This document shows, piece after piece, positions 17,103 to 27,219 of a stretch of 64,000 nucleotides of DNA. The first letter of the stretch is position 1. Each line of letters begins with the position of its first letter. This DNA comes from Pararhodonellum marinum. Lineage in GTDB: Bacteria; Bacteroidota; Bacteroidia; Cytophagales; Cyclobacteriaceae. The position numbers were made by a program, and so were the translations under genes. The stretch spans positions 1 through 64,000 of the forward strand of contig NZ_JACEFJ010000006.1 in NCBI RefSeq assembly GCF_015354735.1, read 5' to 3'. The notes under the pieces are model-generated. The model was given only the letters and a program-made list of their open reading frames with translations. It did no database searches and was not told the origin of the DNA.

Positions 17103-18107
17103 TTATATTTTCATTTTGGCGATGGGGGTTACTTCCAAATCTGTGAATTCCCCCTTAATAAATTTGTAATGGGCTGCCATAGCAATCATGGCAGCATTGT
17201 CAGTGCAATATTCCAGCTTTGGGACAAAAACCTCCCATCCCAGTCTTTCAGTAGCAGCTTCCAGTTCTTTTCTAAGTCCTGAATTGGCAGATACTCCTCC
17301 TGCAATCGCAATGGTATTTATGTGATGATGTGCCGCTGCCTTTTCAAGCTTCAACATCAACATTTTAATTAGGCTTTGCTGCACAGAGGCGGCAATGTCT
17401 TCCAGATTGTTTTCAACGAAATGATTATCTTTTTTGAGATTATCCCGTAAAAAGTAAAGGACTGCGGTCTTTATACCACTGAATGAGAAATTAAGTTCCG
17501 GCATTTCTGTGATTGGAAAAGAAAATGCTTTTGGATTGCCTTTCTGGGCCAACCGGTCCAAGTATGGACCACCCGGGTAAGGAAGCCCCAAAAGCTTCGC
17601 TGTCTTGTCAAAGGCTTCACCTACTGCATCATCAAGGGTTTCGCCGATCACTTCCATGTTCAGAAAATCTTTTACCAAGACCAACTGGGTATGTCCACCG
17701 CTTACCGTAAGGCAAAGAAACGGGAATTCGGGTACTGGTTCATCTATAAAATGAGCCAGAATGTGGGCCTGCATGTGGTTAACTTCAATAAGAGGGATCT
17801 TAAGGGCATAGGCAAACGCTTTGGCAAAAGAAACTCCCACCATCAAGGCACCCATCAAGCCAGGTCCCCGAGTGAAAGCAACTGCTGAAAGGTCCGACTT
17901 GGTAATTCCTGAAGATTGAAGCGCTTCATGGACGACCGGGATCAGGTGTTGCTGATGTGCCCTTGAAGCCAATTCAGGCACCACTCCTCCATATTTTTCA
18001 TGGATGGATTGCGTCGCCACAATATTATTAAGTATTTTGCCATTAGATATAATGGAAGCCGATGTCTCATCGCAAGATGATTCAATTGCCAGTATATTGA
18101 TATTCAT
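17103..18107 (-). CDS. tsaD: tRNA N6-adenosine threonylcarbamoyltransferase
   Basis: The 334-residue product has the ASKHA fold. Visible motifs are [15 protein letters not shown] at the N-terminus, [12 protein letters not shown] with the two metal-binding His, [13 protein letters not shown] and [13 protein letters not shown]. With TsaB, TsaC and TsaE it makes t6A37 in tRNAs that read ANN codons. It is the first gene of a four-gene minus-strand unit. Its ATG is only 9 bp from the start codon of the divergent tamB, so the promoter of each gene probably lies inside the other's coding sequence. Confidence 0.97.
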   Translation of the reverse strand: MNINILAIESSCDETSASIISNGKILNNIVATQSIHEKYGGVVPELASRAHQQHLIPVVHEALQSSGITKSDLSAVAFTRGPGLMGALMVGVSFAKAFAYALKIPLIEVNHMQAHILAHFIDEPVPEFPFLCLTVSGGHTQLVLVKDFLNMEVIGETLDDAVGEAFDKTAKLLGLPYPGGPYLDRLAQKGNPKAFSFPITEMPELNFSFSGIKTAVLYFLRDNLKKDNHFVENNLEDIAASVQQSLIKMLMLKLEKAAAHHHINTIAIAGGVSANSGLRKELEAATERLGWEVFVPKLEYCTDNAAMIAMAAHYKFIKGEFTDLEVTPIAKMKI

Positions 18108-18116
18108 AATGATCCC

Positions 18117-21100
18117 TTGAAAAAGAAGTCGAAATTTACAGAAATTTTATGGAAAGCCTCCAAAGTGTGCCTAAGGGCTTTTGGGATAATTCTTTTATTT
18201 TTGATCATCCTAATTTCTCTTCTTCAGGTCCCCGCTATCCAAACCCGCGTCACGGGTTACCTGACCACTTCTATCAGCAACAAAACCGGTTTTAAAACTT
18301 CCATAGAAAAAGTAAACATCCGATGGTGGGACGCCATTAGTCTCAATGGCATCACAGTATATGATCAAAAAGACAGCCTTATGGCACGGCTTGATGAAGT
18401 CTACATTGATTTTTCCCTGGCTGGTTTGTTTGACCGGGACAACCCTGGCTTTGATGAGGTCAAATTAAAGGAGGGTGAATTACGCATCATCACCCATGGT
18501 TTGGGGGAATCTCCCAACCTGACCATCTTTATTGCAAGGCTGAATGAAATGCTTAAGCCTGAAGTTCCCAAAGAAAGAAAATCCCCTCTTCGTTTCAATA
18601 TCAGCCATATTACCCTGGAAAAAACAGCAGTGGATGTATTTAATTATACCATTTCAGACATCCTTACGGGATTTGACTATGGTAAACTACGGTTTAGAGA
18701 TTTGGTAGCTGATGCGGAGGATTTCTATATCAAATCTGACACCATCAGTTTCAAGATCAATTTTCTACGGGGGGAAGAGGCTACCTCGGGACTTGATTTT
18801 CAGCAATTGAAAGCCAATTTCACTTACTCAAATTCCTTTATGGAATTTGACAACCTGCTTTTGGTTTCCAACCAAACCCGAATTAAAGATTACCTGAGGT
18901 TTGATTATGCCAACGTCGCAGCTTTGGGGAATTTCAATGAGGAGGTGGACATCAGAGCAAACCTGGACCAAACAATCCTCGATTTACAGGACCTTAAGGT
19001 TTTTTCCAGCAATATTCCGGATTTTGATGACCGAATCTATCTGAGTGGAGAAATTCTGGGTAAAGTGAGTGACCTGTTTTCTGAAGAACTTTTGATTCGG
19101 TTTGGTGAGCGGACGGCCCTTTTTGGAAAGTTTTCCATCAAAGGTTTACCTGTTTTAGAGGAAACTTTCTTTAGGCTTTCACTGGTTAATTCCACCCTCA
19201 GAAGCGATGACCTTACCCCATACATTTCTCCGGAAGCAGAAGCCGAGGTGTCCAAATTCAGAGATATCAGATTCGATACGGAGTTTACAGGATTTTTAAA
19301 CAACTTCTCTTCCAAAGGAAGCTTTAGAACCAGCATCGGCAATATCGAGGGTAACCTCAATTTCAGGCTTGCCAGAAATGTCCCTACTTACAGCGGTAAT
19401 CTGGCAGTAAGAAATCTTGATTTGGGAATTTTAACCGAAGAACGGGAACGATTCCAAAAGGTCACTTTCAACGGAAGAATTCAAGGAACAGGATTAACAG
19501 CCAATACTGCCCTGATTTCAGTCAATGCCAATGTTCGAAACATAGGCTTTAGGGATTACAATTATCAAAACATACAAACCAATGCCACCTACGGTAAGGA
19601 CTTATTCAGTGGAGAGTTGAACATCAAAGACCCCAATGTCCATGGAAACTTTAAAGGTACTTTGGACCTTCGGAACGGGAAGGATTCCACCAAGCTTGTA
19701 GCCATGGTAGATACGCTGCATTTACAGCCGCTTGGATTTGCTGACAGGGACATCAGTATTTCGGGTAAATTTGACCTTGACACCAAAGGCATCACTGTAG
19801 ATGATGTGGAAGGTATTGCCAAATTCAGCAACGTCACCGTGGGCTATGATGACAGAAGTTTCAGCATAGACAATTTCTTCTTTCAATCCCTGTTCACCAT
19901 GGACCGGACTAGGATGATCTCCCTTAATTCCGATCCATTGGTAGCAGGAATTTCAGGAAACTTTAAGATCAGTGATGTCATACAGGACATGGAAAACCTT
20001 TTTGAGGACTACAAAGCCATATTGACCAATAAAGAGCCACCCATCCGAACAGCTGAGCAGGAAAATACGGAGGAATATACAATTGATATTTCCTTGAATC
20101 TCTATGATATCAACCCGCTTATCCACTTAATTGAACCCAAAGCCAGTATTTCCAAGGGAACCAAAGTTGAAGGCGCATTTTACAAAACAGCAGACAATAC
20201 GGTGCTCAACTTTTACTCCAGTGTAGACACCCTGATATACAATGGCAACCTTTTTCTTTTCAATGATGTGGATTTGAATACGGCCAAACTGAAAAGTAGC
20301 AGCGATGTGTTGGCTGCTTTTTATGTCAATTCCAAAAAGCAAAGGTTTGGAAAAAATCTTGAATTTGACAATTTTTCCCTTGAGTCACTCTGGAACCAAT
20401 CCAGCATAGGCGTAAAAATATACACAGACCAACTGGCTACCGGAAGCTATGCCAATATCTCCAGTAACGTTTTCTTTTATGAAGACAACATCACCATTTT
20501 GGTAGATTCTTCAGATATCAAACTGATTGATAAGTATTGGCATTTTGATGAGGACAATTACACCATTTTTACTAGAAATGGCATAGAATTCAATAACTTA
20601 AAAGCCTACAATGAGAATCAGTTTATTTCGGTAAATGGATTGGTAAGCACTGACCCTGAAGAAGCACTGGCTTTAGAAATCAATGATTTTAATTTGGAAT
20701 TTTTCAATACCCTGGGACCTCAATCCTATACCGGCACCGCCAATGGCATGTTTGCCTTCAGCAGCCTATTTGATCAACCCATCATCAATGGAAACCTTTC
20801 TTTGGGTGAGTTCTATATCAACAATTTTCTGATTGGGGATATCAATGCTTCCACTTATTTGGAAAACAGCAAGATCAATCTCACCATGGAGAATTTCAGG
20901 GAGGACCTCAAGGTGATTGAGGTCAATGGCTTTTTGGCCACAGAGGATGAGGGGCTACAACTAAGAGCCATATTTGACCAGGCCAACCTCTCGGTTCTGG
21001 AGCCTTTTCTTTCAAATTACATCACTGAAATGGGAGGCAATCTGAGTGGTGGTGCAGACATCACAGGTTCCCTTACCCGACCGATAGTCAATGGTACAGG

Positions 21101-22730
21101 TCGACTTGATGAAGGGACATTCCGCATCAACTACCTCAATACCCTTTATAAGCTAAATGGAAACATTAATTTTTCCCAAGGACAAATCAGCTTTCAAAAC
21201 TTGGCCATAACAGACGTCCAAGGCAATCAGGCCAATATGACAGGGGACATCAAGCACGCCGGTTTCAGGGACTTTGTCATGAATATCGGGACTGATATGC
21301 GCAACTTTCAAGTGCTGAATACCACTTTAAGACAAAATAAACTTTTTTATGGCCTCGCTTATGCCACGGGAAGGTTAGATATCAAAGGGGAGGCATCCAA
21401 CTTAGATATCATTGCCAAAGCCACTTCACAACCCAATACGAGGATTTATATCCCAATCGGATCCACAGATGTACAGGCTCAGGAAGATTATATACGCATC
21501 ATAAATGTAAGAGATACCGCCAGTTTTACTGTTGAAGGGAGGTCGGTGGAGAAACTGGCCATCAATAACATCCGAATGAATTTTGATCTTGATGTGACTC
21601 CCGATGCTTATGTGGAAATACAAATTGATCCCAGAACAGGCGAAAATATTCAAGGCAGAGGGAAAGGGGTTTTAAAGCTCAATATTGATACCCAGGGTGA
21701 GTTTTCCATGACCGGAAATTATGAGATCACAGATGCCAAGTACAATTTTTCACTTTACAATGTGGTCAGAAAAGAATTTAAAATTGAACCCGGAGGGCGT
21801 ATTTCTTGGTTCGGAGACCCTTATGAAGGCATTATGGACATCAGGGCTATTTATCAGGAAAATATAGCCTTGAATTCTCTCCAAACCCTTCAGGTCAATC
21901 CTGAATTTGAAGACCCAAATCTGCGAAGGAGATTTCCGGTCAGAGTCAACATGGATTTGAGGGGAAACCTGTTATCTCCTGACATTGGTTTTGCCTTTGA
22001 TTTCAGTGAATTTCCGGAAGGGGAAATACAGACCACCATTTCTGCTTTCAACAACCGGATTGCCAATGATGAACAGGAAAAAATCAGACAGGTCTTTTCG
22101 GTCATCATGTTACGGCGGTTTTCCCCCGAGGGACAGTTTGCAGGGGCCGGGATAGGTTTTTCCAACCTCAGCCAACTTGTATCTTCCCAACTAAACAGCC
22201 TGGTAGCTCAAGTAGACCAAAACCTTGAAATAGATTTTGACCTAGGAACTTTAGATGAGGCAGCATTGGAAAGTTTTCAACTTAGGTTGGCGTATACCTT
22301 TTTGGATGGTAGGCTGAGGGTAACCAGGGATGGAGGTTTCACCGATCCACAAGGCAATTCCAATATCAATACCATTGCAGGTGACTGGCAGGCGGAATAC
22401 CTGCTATCAGAGGACGGTCGCTACCGGATAAGGGTCTACAACCGGACCAACTTCAACAATGTGCTGAGCTCACTTAATCTCGCCAATCAGGTCAATACCT
22501 ACGGAGTTGCTTTTTCCCAAAATATATCCTTTAATTCATTTAAAGAGCTTGTTGAAAATATTCGGAAAAGCAAAAATGAAAGGCTAAGAATAAATGATAC
22601 TGATGATTTCCTTAGGTATGGAGAAGGAAGAAACCCTGAAAATGAAAATCTTCCACTCCATGATGCAGAAAACGATTTTATAAAAGTTCAAATGGCTGAG
22701 CCTAAGCTCCCCATTGAGAAAGAGGAATAA
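18117..22730 (+). CDS. tamB: TamB-family translocation and assembly protein
   Basis: The 1537-residue product has an N-terminal membrane anchor (about 20-42, ILLFLIILISLLQVPAIQT). A very long beta-rich region with repeated short strands (AsmA/TamB-like groove) follows, and the conserved TamB/DUF490 domain occupies roughly the last 450 residues. Proteins of this class span the periplasm and move lipids, or assist assembly, between the inner and outer membranes. The only workable start near the N-terminal anchor is a TTG at 18117; the upstream ATG at 18109 runs straight into a stop. The gene is divergent from tsaD. Confidence 0.9.
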   Translation: MKKKSKFTEILWKASKVCLRAFGIILLFLIILISLLQVPAIQTRVTGYLTTSISNKTGFKTSIEKVNIRWWDAISLNGITVYDQKDSLMARLDEVYIDFSLAGLFDRDNPGFDEVKLKEGELRIITHGLGESPNLTIFIARLNEMLKPEVPKERKSPLRFNISHITLEKTAVDVFNYTISDILTGFDYGKLRFRDLVADAEDFYIKSDTISFKINFLRGEEATSGLDFQQLKANFTYSNSFMEFDNLLLVSNQTRIKDYLRFDYANVAALGNFNEEVDIRANLDQTILDLQDLKVFSSNIPDFDDRIYLSGEILGKVSDLFSEELLIRFGERTALFGKFSIKGLPVLEETFFRLSLVNSTLRSDDLTPYISPEAEAEVSKFRDIRFDTEFTGFLNNFSSKGSFRTSIGNIEGNLNFRLARNVPTYSGNLAVRNLDLGILTEERERFQKVTFNGRIQGTGLTANTALISVNANVRNIGFRDYNYQNIQTNATYGKDLFSGELNIKDPNVHGNFKGTLDLRNGKDSTKLVAMVDTLHLQPLGFADRDISISGKFDLDTKGITVDDVEGIAKFSNVTVGYDDRSFSIDNFFFQSLFTMDRTRMISLNSDPLVAGISGNFKISDVIQDMENLFEDYKAILTNKEPPIRTAEQENTEEYTIDISLNLYDINPLIHLIEPKASISKGTKVEGAFYKTADNTVLNFYSSVDTLIYNGNLFLFNDVDLNTAKLKSSSDVLAAFYVNSKKQRFGKNLEFDNFSLESLWNQSSIGVKIYTDQLATGSYANISSNVFFYEDNITILVDSSDIKLIDKYWHFDEDNYTIFTRNGIEFNNLKAYNENQFISVNGLVSTDPEEALALEINDFNLEFFNTLGPQSYTGTANGMFAFSSLFDQPIINGNLSLGEFYINNFLIGDINASTYLENSKINLTMENFREDLKVIEVNGFLATEDEGLQLRAIFDQANLSVLEPFLSNYITEMGGNLSGGADITGSLTRPIVNGTGRLDEGTFRINYLNTLYKLNGNINFSQGQISFQNLAITDVQGNQANMTGDIKHAGFRDFVMNIGTDMRNFQVLNTTLRQNKLFYGLAYATGRLDIKGEASNLDIIAKATSQPNTRIYIPIGSTDVQAQEDYIRIINVRDTASFTVEGRSVEKLAINNIRMNFDLDVTPDAYVEIQIDPRTGENIQGRGKGVLKLNIDTQGEFSMTGNYEITDAKYNFSLYNVVRKEFKIEPGGRISWFGDPYEGIMDIRAIYQENIALNSLQTLQVNPEFEDPNLRRRFPVRVNMDLRGNLLSPDIGFAFDFSEFPEGEIQTTISAFNNRIANDEQEKIRQVFSVIMLRRFSPEGQFAGAGIGFSNLSQLVSSQLNSLVAQVDQNLEIDFDLGTLDEAALESFQLRLAYTFLDGRLRVTRDGGFTDPQGNSNINTIAGDWQAEYLLSEDGRYRIRVYNRTNFNNVLSSLNLANQVNTYGVAFSQNISFNSFKELVENIRKSKNERLRINDTDDFLRYGEGRNPENENLPLHDAENDFIKVQMAEPKLPIEKEE

Positions 22731-22782
22731 TCACCAAACTTTTTCAGCCTCACGGGTTATATCTTTATAAAACCATTCCATT

Positions 22783-24084
22783 ATGAAAGAAAAAATCAAT
22801 CTTTTTTGGTTTAGAAGAGACTTAAGGCTAGAAGACAATACCGGTCTTTATTATGCTTACCAAAATGAAGAAAATGTTCTTCCCTTATTTATTTTTGATC
22901 AGGAAATATTGGACGAATTAGAAGACAAAAAAGACGCTAGAGTTCAATTTATCCACGACCAAGTGAGCAGGCTTCACGATCAACTGAAATCCTATAAATC
23001 ATCCATTTTGGTGAAGTATGGCAGGCCCTTGGATATCTACAAAGAACTTCTGGATAAATTTGAGGTGAAATCGGTCTACACCAACAGGGATTATGAACCT
23101 TACGCCATTCAAAGAGATAAAAGCGTGGAAGAATTCCTGAAAAAAAACAATGTAGATTTTTTAGATTTCAAGGATCAGGTCATCTACGAAAAGGATGAAA
23201 TAACCAACGGAAGTGGGGATTTTTACAAAGTGTTCACCCCTTTCAGCAGGGTTTGGTTACAGAAATTCAAATCCACTGATTTTGAATTGTTGAACTTAAG
23301 TAAAGGAAAAAATAATTTTTACTCCACTTCTCCCTTCCCCATTCCCAGCTTGAAGGATATTGGTTTTGAAAAGTCTGATATCAAGATTCCTCCTTTGGAG
23401 ATTGACAAACCTTTGATACAGAACTATGACAAAACCCGTAATTTTCCAGCTATCCATGGGACAAGCCGATTGGGTATTCATTTAAGGTTTGGAACAATTT
23501 CAATCCGTAAACTTGCCCTAGAAGCAGCCAAACTGAATGAGACCTACTTGAATGAATTGATTTGGCGGGAATTTTATATGATGATCCTTTACCACAATCC
23601 ACAGGTAGTAGACCGAGCCTTTAAGCCCCAATATGATAAAATTCCATGGAGAGATGCGCCAAAGGATTTTGAAAAGTGGTGTGCAGGCATGACCGGTTAT
23701 CCTATTGTAGATGCAGGCATGAGGGAACTCAATCATTCCGGTTATATGCACAACAGGGTTAGGATGATCGTGGCCAGCTTTTTGACCAAGCACTTATTGA
23801 TAGATTGGCGATTGGGTGAAGCTTATTTTGCCAAAAAACTTCTAGATTATGAATTATCTTCCAACAATGGGGGTTGGCAATGGGCGGCTGGAACCGGCAC
23901 AGATGCCCAGCCCTATTTCAGAATCTTCAATCCGGAGTCTCAAACCGAAAAGTTTGACAAAGAAAAAAAATACATTAAAAAGTGGGTTCCTGAATACGGT
24001 ACCGAGAAATATCCTGACCCAATGGTAGACCATAAATTTGCACGGGAAAGGGCATTGGAAACATTTAAATCAGCGTTGGATTAA
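22783..24084 (+). CDS. phr: Deoxyribodipyrimidine photolyase / cryptochrome family
   Basis: The 433-residue product has the N-terminal antenna-binding alpha/beta domain (NLFWFRRDLRLEDNTGL). Its C-terminal FAD-binding domain shows GTSRLGIHLRFG, LIWREFYMM, GYPIVDAGMRELNHSGYMHNR and the strongly conserved segment around WQWAAGTGTDAQPYFRIFNP. These are the features of class I CPD photolyases, which repair UV-induced pyrimidine dimers with blue light. Cryptochrome function cannot be fully excluded. Its stop codon overlaps the start of the next gene by one base. Confidence 0.93.
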   Translation: MKEKINLFWFRRDLRLEDNTGLYYAYQNEENVLPLFIFDQEILDELEDKKDARVQFIHDQVSRLHDQLKSYKSSILVKYGRPLDIYKELLDKFEVKSVYTNRDYEPYAIQRDKSVEEFLKKNNVDFLDFKDQVIYEKDEITNGSGDFYKVFTPFSRVWLQKFKSTDFELLNLSKGKNNFYSTSPFPIPSLKDIGFEKSDIKIPPLEIDKPLIQNYDKTRNFPAIHGTSRLGIHLRFGTISIRKLALEAAKLNETYLNELIWREFYMMILYHNPQVVDRAFKPQYDKIPWRDAPKDFEKWCAGMTGYPIVDAGMRELNHSGYMHNRVRMIVASFLTKHLLIDWRLGEAYFAKKLLDYELSSNNGGWQWAAGTGTDAQPYFRIFNPESQTEKFDKEKKYIKKWVPEYGTEKYPDPMVDHKFARERALETFKSALD

Positions 24085-25037
24085 TGAACATAGGAGACAA
24101 AGTCAGGTTACTTCATGGCAATGAGGAAGGAGTTATTACCAAAATTTCTTCAGGAGGACGAATTGAAATTGAAATTGAGGAAGGATTCAGAATACCTGTC
24201 ATGAAAAATGAGATTGTGCTTATTCATGAAGCGGAACAAGCTCATTTTAAAAAAGCACCTGATGAAAACAAAAAAATTTCACCCTCTACCAGCAAAAAAG
24301 GTAAACCCGAGGAACAAGGTTTATTCTTAGCCTATCTCCCCAATAATGACAAAGTACTTAGCCTTTTTCTCATCAATGCAATGGAAAAGGACCAACATTT
24401 TTCAGTTTCCCAAGTATACGGGGAAAATTCAATCACCATTGGCCATGGAATGCTGCAAAGCCTGTCGAGCACCAAACTCTTGGAATGCGTCATGGCAGAA
24501 TTCGAACAATGGCCCCCTTTACAGCTAAGCTTACATCCGATCAATAGAGCCATAGAAAGAACACAACCCCCACTCAATAAAACGATAAAATTCAAAGCCA
24601 GCACCTTTTTCAGAAGCAAATCAAAGGCTCCAATATTGGGAAAAGATGGGTATGTATTCAACATTGCCCAAGCAAATGTCGCACTTGATGTCCAAAAACT
24701 CAATCGGGAACTTCAAGGCCAAGCCTCGGTCAGCCTAGCCCCGCAATTCAAGCGGCCACCTAAGGAAGTTGACCTTCATATCGAAAAGTTGAGCAAGGAG
24801 CATGAATTTTTAAGCAACAGTGAAATCATTAAGTTTCAAATGGATACCTTTGAGAAAAATCTGAATTATGCAATAGCGAGCGGAATGGATGAAATTACTT
24901 TTATCCACGGCATCGGCAACGGAATATTGAAAAAAGAAATTCACAAATACCTCAGTCAATTTGAAAATATTAAGTACTTTCAGGATACTCAAAAAAACCG
25001 TTTTGGTTACGGAGCTACTTTGGTGAAAATAAAATAG
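24084..25037 (+). CDS. Smr-domain protein (DUF2027)
   Basis: The 317-residue product has an N-terminal small beta-barrel (MNIGDKVRLLHGNEEGVITKI). A middle DUF2027-like beta domain follows, and the C-terminal Smr domain has EVDLHIEKL and the catalytic-loop motif FIHGIGNGILK. Smr domains are nicking or RNA-cleaving endonuclease modules, best known at the end of MutS2. Here there is no MutS2 ATPase, so nuclease activity on an unknown nucleic acid is inferred. The ATG overlaps the photolyase TAA by one base, and the next gene follows in 6 bp, suggesting a three-gene unit. Confidence 0.85.
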   Translation: MNIGDKVRLLHGNEEGVITKISSGGRIEIEIEEGFRIPVMKNEIVLIHEAEQAHFKKAPDENKKISPSTSKKGKPEEQGLFLAYLPNNDKVLSLFLINAMEKDQHFSVSQVYGENSITIGHGMLQSLSSTKLLECVMAEFEQWPPLQLSLHPINRAIERTQPPLNKTIKFKASTFFRSKSKAPILGKDGYVFNIAQANVALDVQKLNRELQGQASVSLAPQFKRPPKEVDLHIEKLSKEHEFLSNSEIIKFQMDTFEKNLNYAIASGMDEITFIHGIGNGILKKEIHKYLSQFENIKYFQDTQKNRFGYGATLVKIK

Positions 25038-25043
25038 AAACAC

Positions 25044-25874
25044 ATGCAAGTGAAGACCTCTCCGATTTTTGATCTTTTTGACCAACAATTTGATTTGGCA
25101 AAAAAGAGTTTTTCCTCCCTCAATAAACAATTCAGATCCAAAAAAGCCATTGAGCTGGAGGAAAAAATCATTTTTCTGGAAATCTATATTGATCTACTGG
25201 CCAAAATTCATTTCAGCGACAAATCTTTCAAGTTCAGGTTATTTAAGCCGTTTAAAGCCTTGTTGAAAAATGTAAGGAAGGTCCATCACCTTAAACTGAT
25301 CAGAACAGCTTTGGAATACCAAAAAAGCCTCAAGCTAATGGGTTACAACTCTTATGAAAAGCACATAGAGGCCGAAAAAAAAGTTTTGTACAATGAGGTT
25401 TATGATCAGGTCACCGCAACGCCTTTCGGGATATGGGAAGATCTGTACAAAGAAGCTTTTCAATACAGCCAAGATCTTCGGCCACTGCTTATCAATACTG
25501 CCACTACCCAAATCATCAATGAGGAATTGGAATATTTCAGGTTAGAAAACAACAGCAACTTGAAACCAAAAACCATCAAAGATATTCATGAAGGCTTACA
25601 GATCATCATTGCGCTTGAAAATATTAGAATGCTGTCAGGATTAAATCCAATTTTTGTGGAAAGTATCCATGAAAAAATGAATCAACTAAAAAGGTCCCTT
25701 TACCTTTGGTACCAAAATCATTTACTTCTGCAACATCTCAGCTTCTTTTTGACAGAAAAGGAGGACGTCAATTCCAAATATAAACAGCTGATATTGGATT
25801 TGGGCACCCAGAAAAGCAAATTGACAGAGAAGGTGACCGATCAATGCAAGTACTTATTCAAAAGGATCCTATAG
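25044..25874 (+). CDS. Hypothetical all-helical protein, possibly CHAD-like
   Basis: The 276-residue product has no signal peptide, is rich in Lys, Leu and Phe, and appears wholly alpha-helical. Segments such as FKALLKNVRKVHHLKLIRTAL and SIHEKMNQLKRSLYLWY recall the HxxR/K-rich helices of CHAD polyphosphate-binding domains, but the match is weak and the full His/Arg pattern is not present. It lies 6 bp after the Smr-protein gene, so it is co-transcribed with the photolyase. The function is not assigned. Confidence 0.55.
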   Translation: MQVKTSPIFDLFDQQFDLAKKSFSSLNKQFRSKKAIELEEKIIFLEIYIDLLAKIHFSDKSFKFRLFKPFKALLKNVRKVHHLKLIRTALEYQKSLKLMGYNSYEKHIEAEKKVLYNEVYDQVTATPFGIWEDLYKEAFQYSQDLRPLLINTATTQIINEELEYFRLENNSNLKPKTIKDIHEGLQIIIALENIRMLSGLNPIFVESIHEKMNQLKRSLYLWYQNHLLLQHLSFFLTEKEDVNSKYKQLILDLGTQKSKLTEKVTDQCKYLFKRIL

Positions 25875-25947
25875 GATTCAGGCACATGGTCCAGAGAAGT
25901 AGCAAAAAAGGGATTTTCTTAATGTTTTGAATCCTATTTTGTTCAGC

Positions 25948-27093
25948 TCATATTTTTGAAAGTGCGGCAGCAATATCGTTTTTAAGGTCCTCAGCATCTT
26001 CTATCCCTACACTGAGTCGGATCAAAGAATCCACCAATCCTACTTTTTCCCTTTCTTCTACAGGAATGCTTGCATGGGTCATAGAGGCTGGATGTCCGCA
26101 AAGAGATTCTACACCACCCAGAGATTCTGCCAGAGTGAAATAGTGAAGGTTTTCTAGTATTGTCTTGGTATCCTCTATCCTGTTGCCTACGGTAGTGAAG
26201 GAAATCATTCCTCCAAAAGCCCGCATTTGTCTTCTCGCCACATCATGATTGGGATGGTCTTCAAAACCTGGCCAATAGACCTTCTCCACCTTGGGATGAT
26301 TTTTCAGGTAAGCAGCTATGGTTTTTCCATTTTGACAATGCCTTTCCATTCGAAGGTGAAGGGTTTTGATCCCTCTTAGGACTAAAAAACAATCCTGTGG
26401 ACCAGGTGTAGCGCCACAGGAATTCTGTATAAATCTTAACTGTTCAGCCAAATCATCATCCTTGACAACCAATGCACCCATGACCACATCAGAATGCCCG
26501 GAAATGTACTTGGTTACGGAATGCATAACAATATCAGCACCCATATCCAGGGGATTTTGAAGATAAGGCGTCGCAAAAGTGTTGTCCACCGCCAATAAAA
26601 CCTTATGTTTTTGGGCAATCTTGACCACCGCCTCAATGTCAATGATGTTCATCATGGGATTGGTTGGTGTCTCTACCCAAATCAACTCGGTTTTTTCAGT
26701 AATGTATTTTTCAATGCTCACGGCCTCCTCCATAGAGATAAAATGGAACTTGATGCCATATCGCTCGAATATTTTAGTGAAAATTCGGTAAGATCCACCA
26801 TAAAGGTCATTGGTACTGATCACCTCATCTCCGGGATTCAATAACTTGATGACAGCATCGATAGCTCCCATGCCGGAGGAAAAGCAAAGCCCGTGTTTTC
26901 CATTTTCCAAAGCGGCCAAATTATCCTGTAAGACGGTCCTAGTAGGATTGTGGGTCCTGGAATATTCGTATCCCTGATGGTCTCCCGGAGACTTCTGAAC
27001 ATACGTGGAAGTTTGAAAAATCGGGGTCATGATAGCCCCGGTAGAGGGGTCAGGTTTGATACCTGCGTGGATTACTTTTGTTCCAAATTTCAT
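25948..27093 (-). CDS. metB: Cystathionine gamma-synthase (trans-sulfuration PLP enzyme)
   Basis: The 381-residue product is a Cys/Met-metabolism PLP enzyme of fold type I. YEYSRTHNPTR lies at 42-52, FSSGMGAIDAV follows, then AVDNTFATPYLQNPL, and HSVTKYISGHSD carries the cofactor Lys at 195. It would join O-acyl-homoserine with cysteine to make cystathionine, or act as the gamma-lyase; the two are hard to separate by sequence. An in-frame-independent 15-codon leader ORF and an inverted repeat lie upstream, suggesting control by sulfur amino acid supply. It is transcribed alone. Confidence 0.88.
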   Translation of the reverse strand: MKFGTKVIHAGIKPDPSTGAIMTPIFQTSTYVQKSPGDHQGYEYSRTHNPTRTVLQDNLAALENGKHGLCFSSGMGAIDAVIKLLNPGDEVISTNDLYGGSYRIFTKIFERYGIKFHFISMEEAVSIEKYITEKTELIWVETPTNPMMNIIDIEAVVKIAQKHKVLLAVDNTFATPYLQNPLDMGADIVMHSVTKYISGHSDVVMGALVVKDDDLAEQLRFIQNSCGATPGPQDCFLVLRGIKTLHLRMERHCQNGKTIAAYLKNHPKVEKVYWPGFEDHPNHDVARRQMRAFGGMISFTTVGNRIEDTKTILENLHYFTLAESLGGVESLCGHPASMTHASIPVEEREKVGLVDSLIRLSVGIEDAEDLKNDIAAALSKI

Positions 27094-27111
27094 ATTTTTT
27101 ATCGCTTTCAG

Positions 27112-27159
27112 CTAAGCAGAACAATGTCTGTCCAAGAAATTATCCTTTAGAACAGTCAT
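27112..27159 (-). promoter_or_regulatory. Short leader ORF (15 codons) upstream of metB
   Basis: ATG at 27159 follows an AGAGGTAA ribosome-binding stretch and opens a 15-codon frame, MTVLKDNFLDRHCSA, ending with TAG 18 nt before the metB start. The Cys is the third residue from the end. Position, ribosome binding site and composition fit a leader peptide that senses cysteine supply, the substrate of MetB. Regulation has not been shown, and the frame could be fortuitous. Confidence 0.5.
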
Positions 27160-27193
27160 GTTGATTACCTCTTTTTTGTTAGGGTAAATTATT

Positions 27194-27219
27194 TTGACAG
27201 GATGGTGATCTGCTGTCAA
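27194..27219. promoter_or_regulatory. Inverted repeat TTGACAG-N12-CTGTCAA upstream of metB
   Basis: Perfect 7-bp arms separated by 12 nt lie 35 bp upstream of the leader ORF. It could be a dyad operator, or an RNA hairpin if the transcript starts further upstream. Confidence 0.5.

Noticed and set aside
24084-25874. Annotation of the Smr protein as MutS2 or the next protein as a certain CHAD protein
   Set aside because: The MutS ATPase and clamp domains are absent in the first. The His/Arg helix pattern in the second is too incomplete for a firm call.
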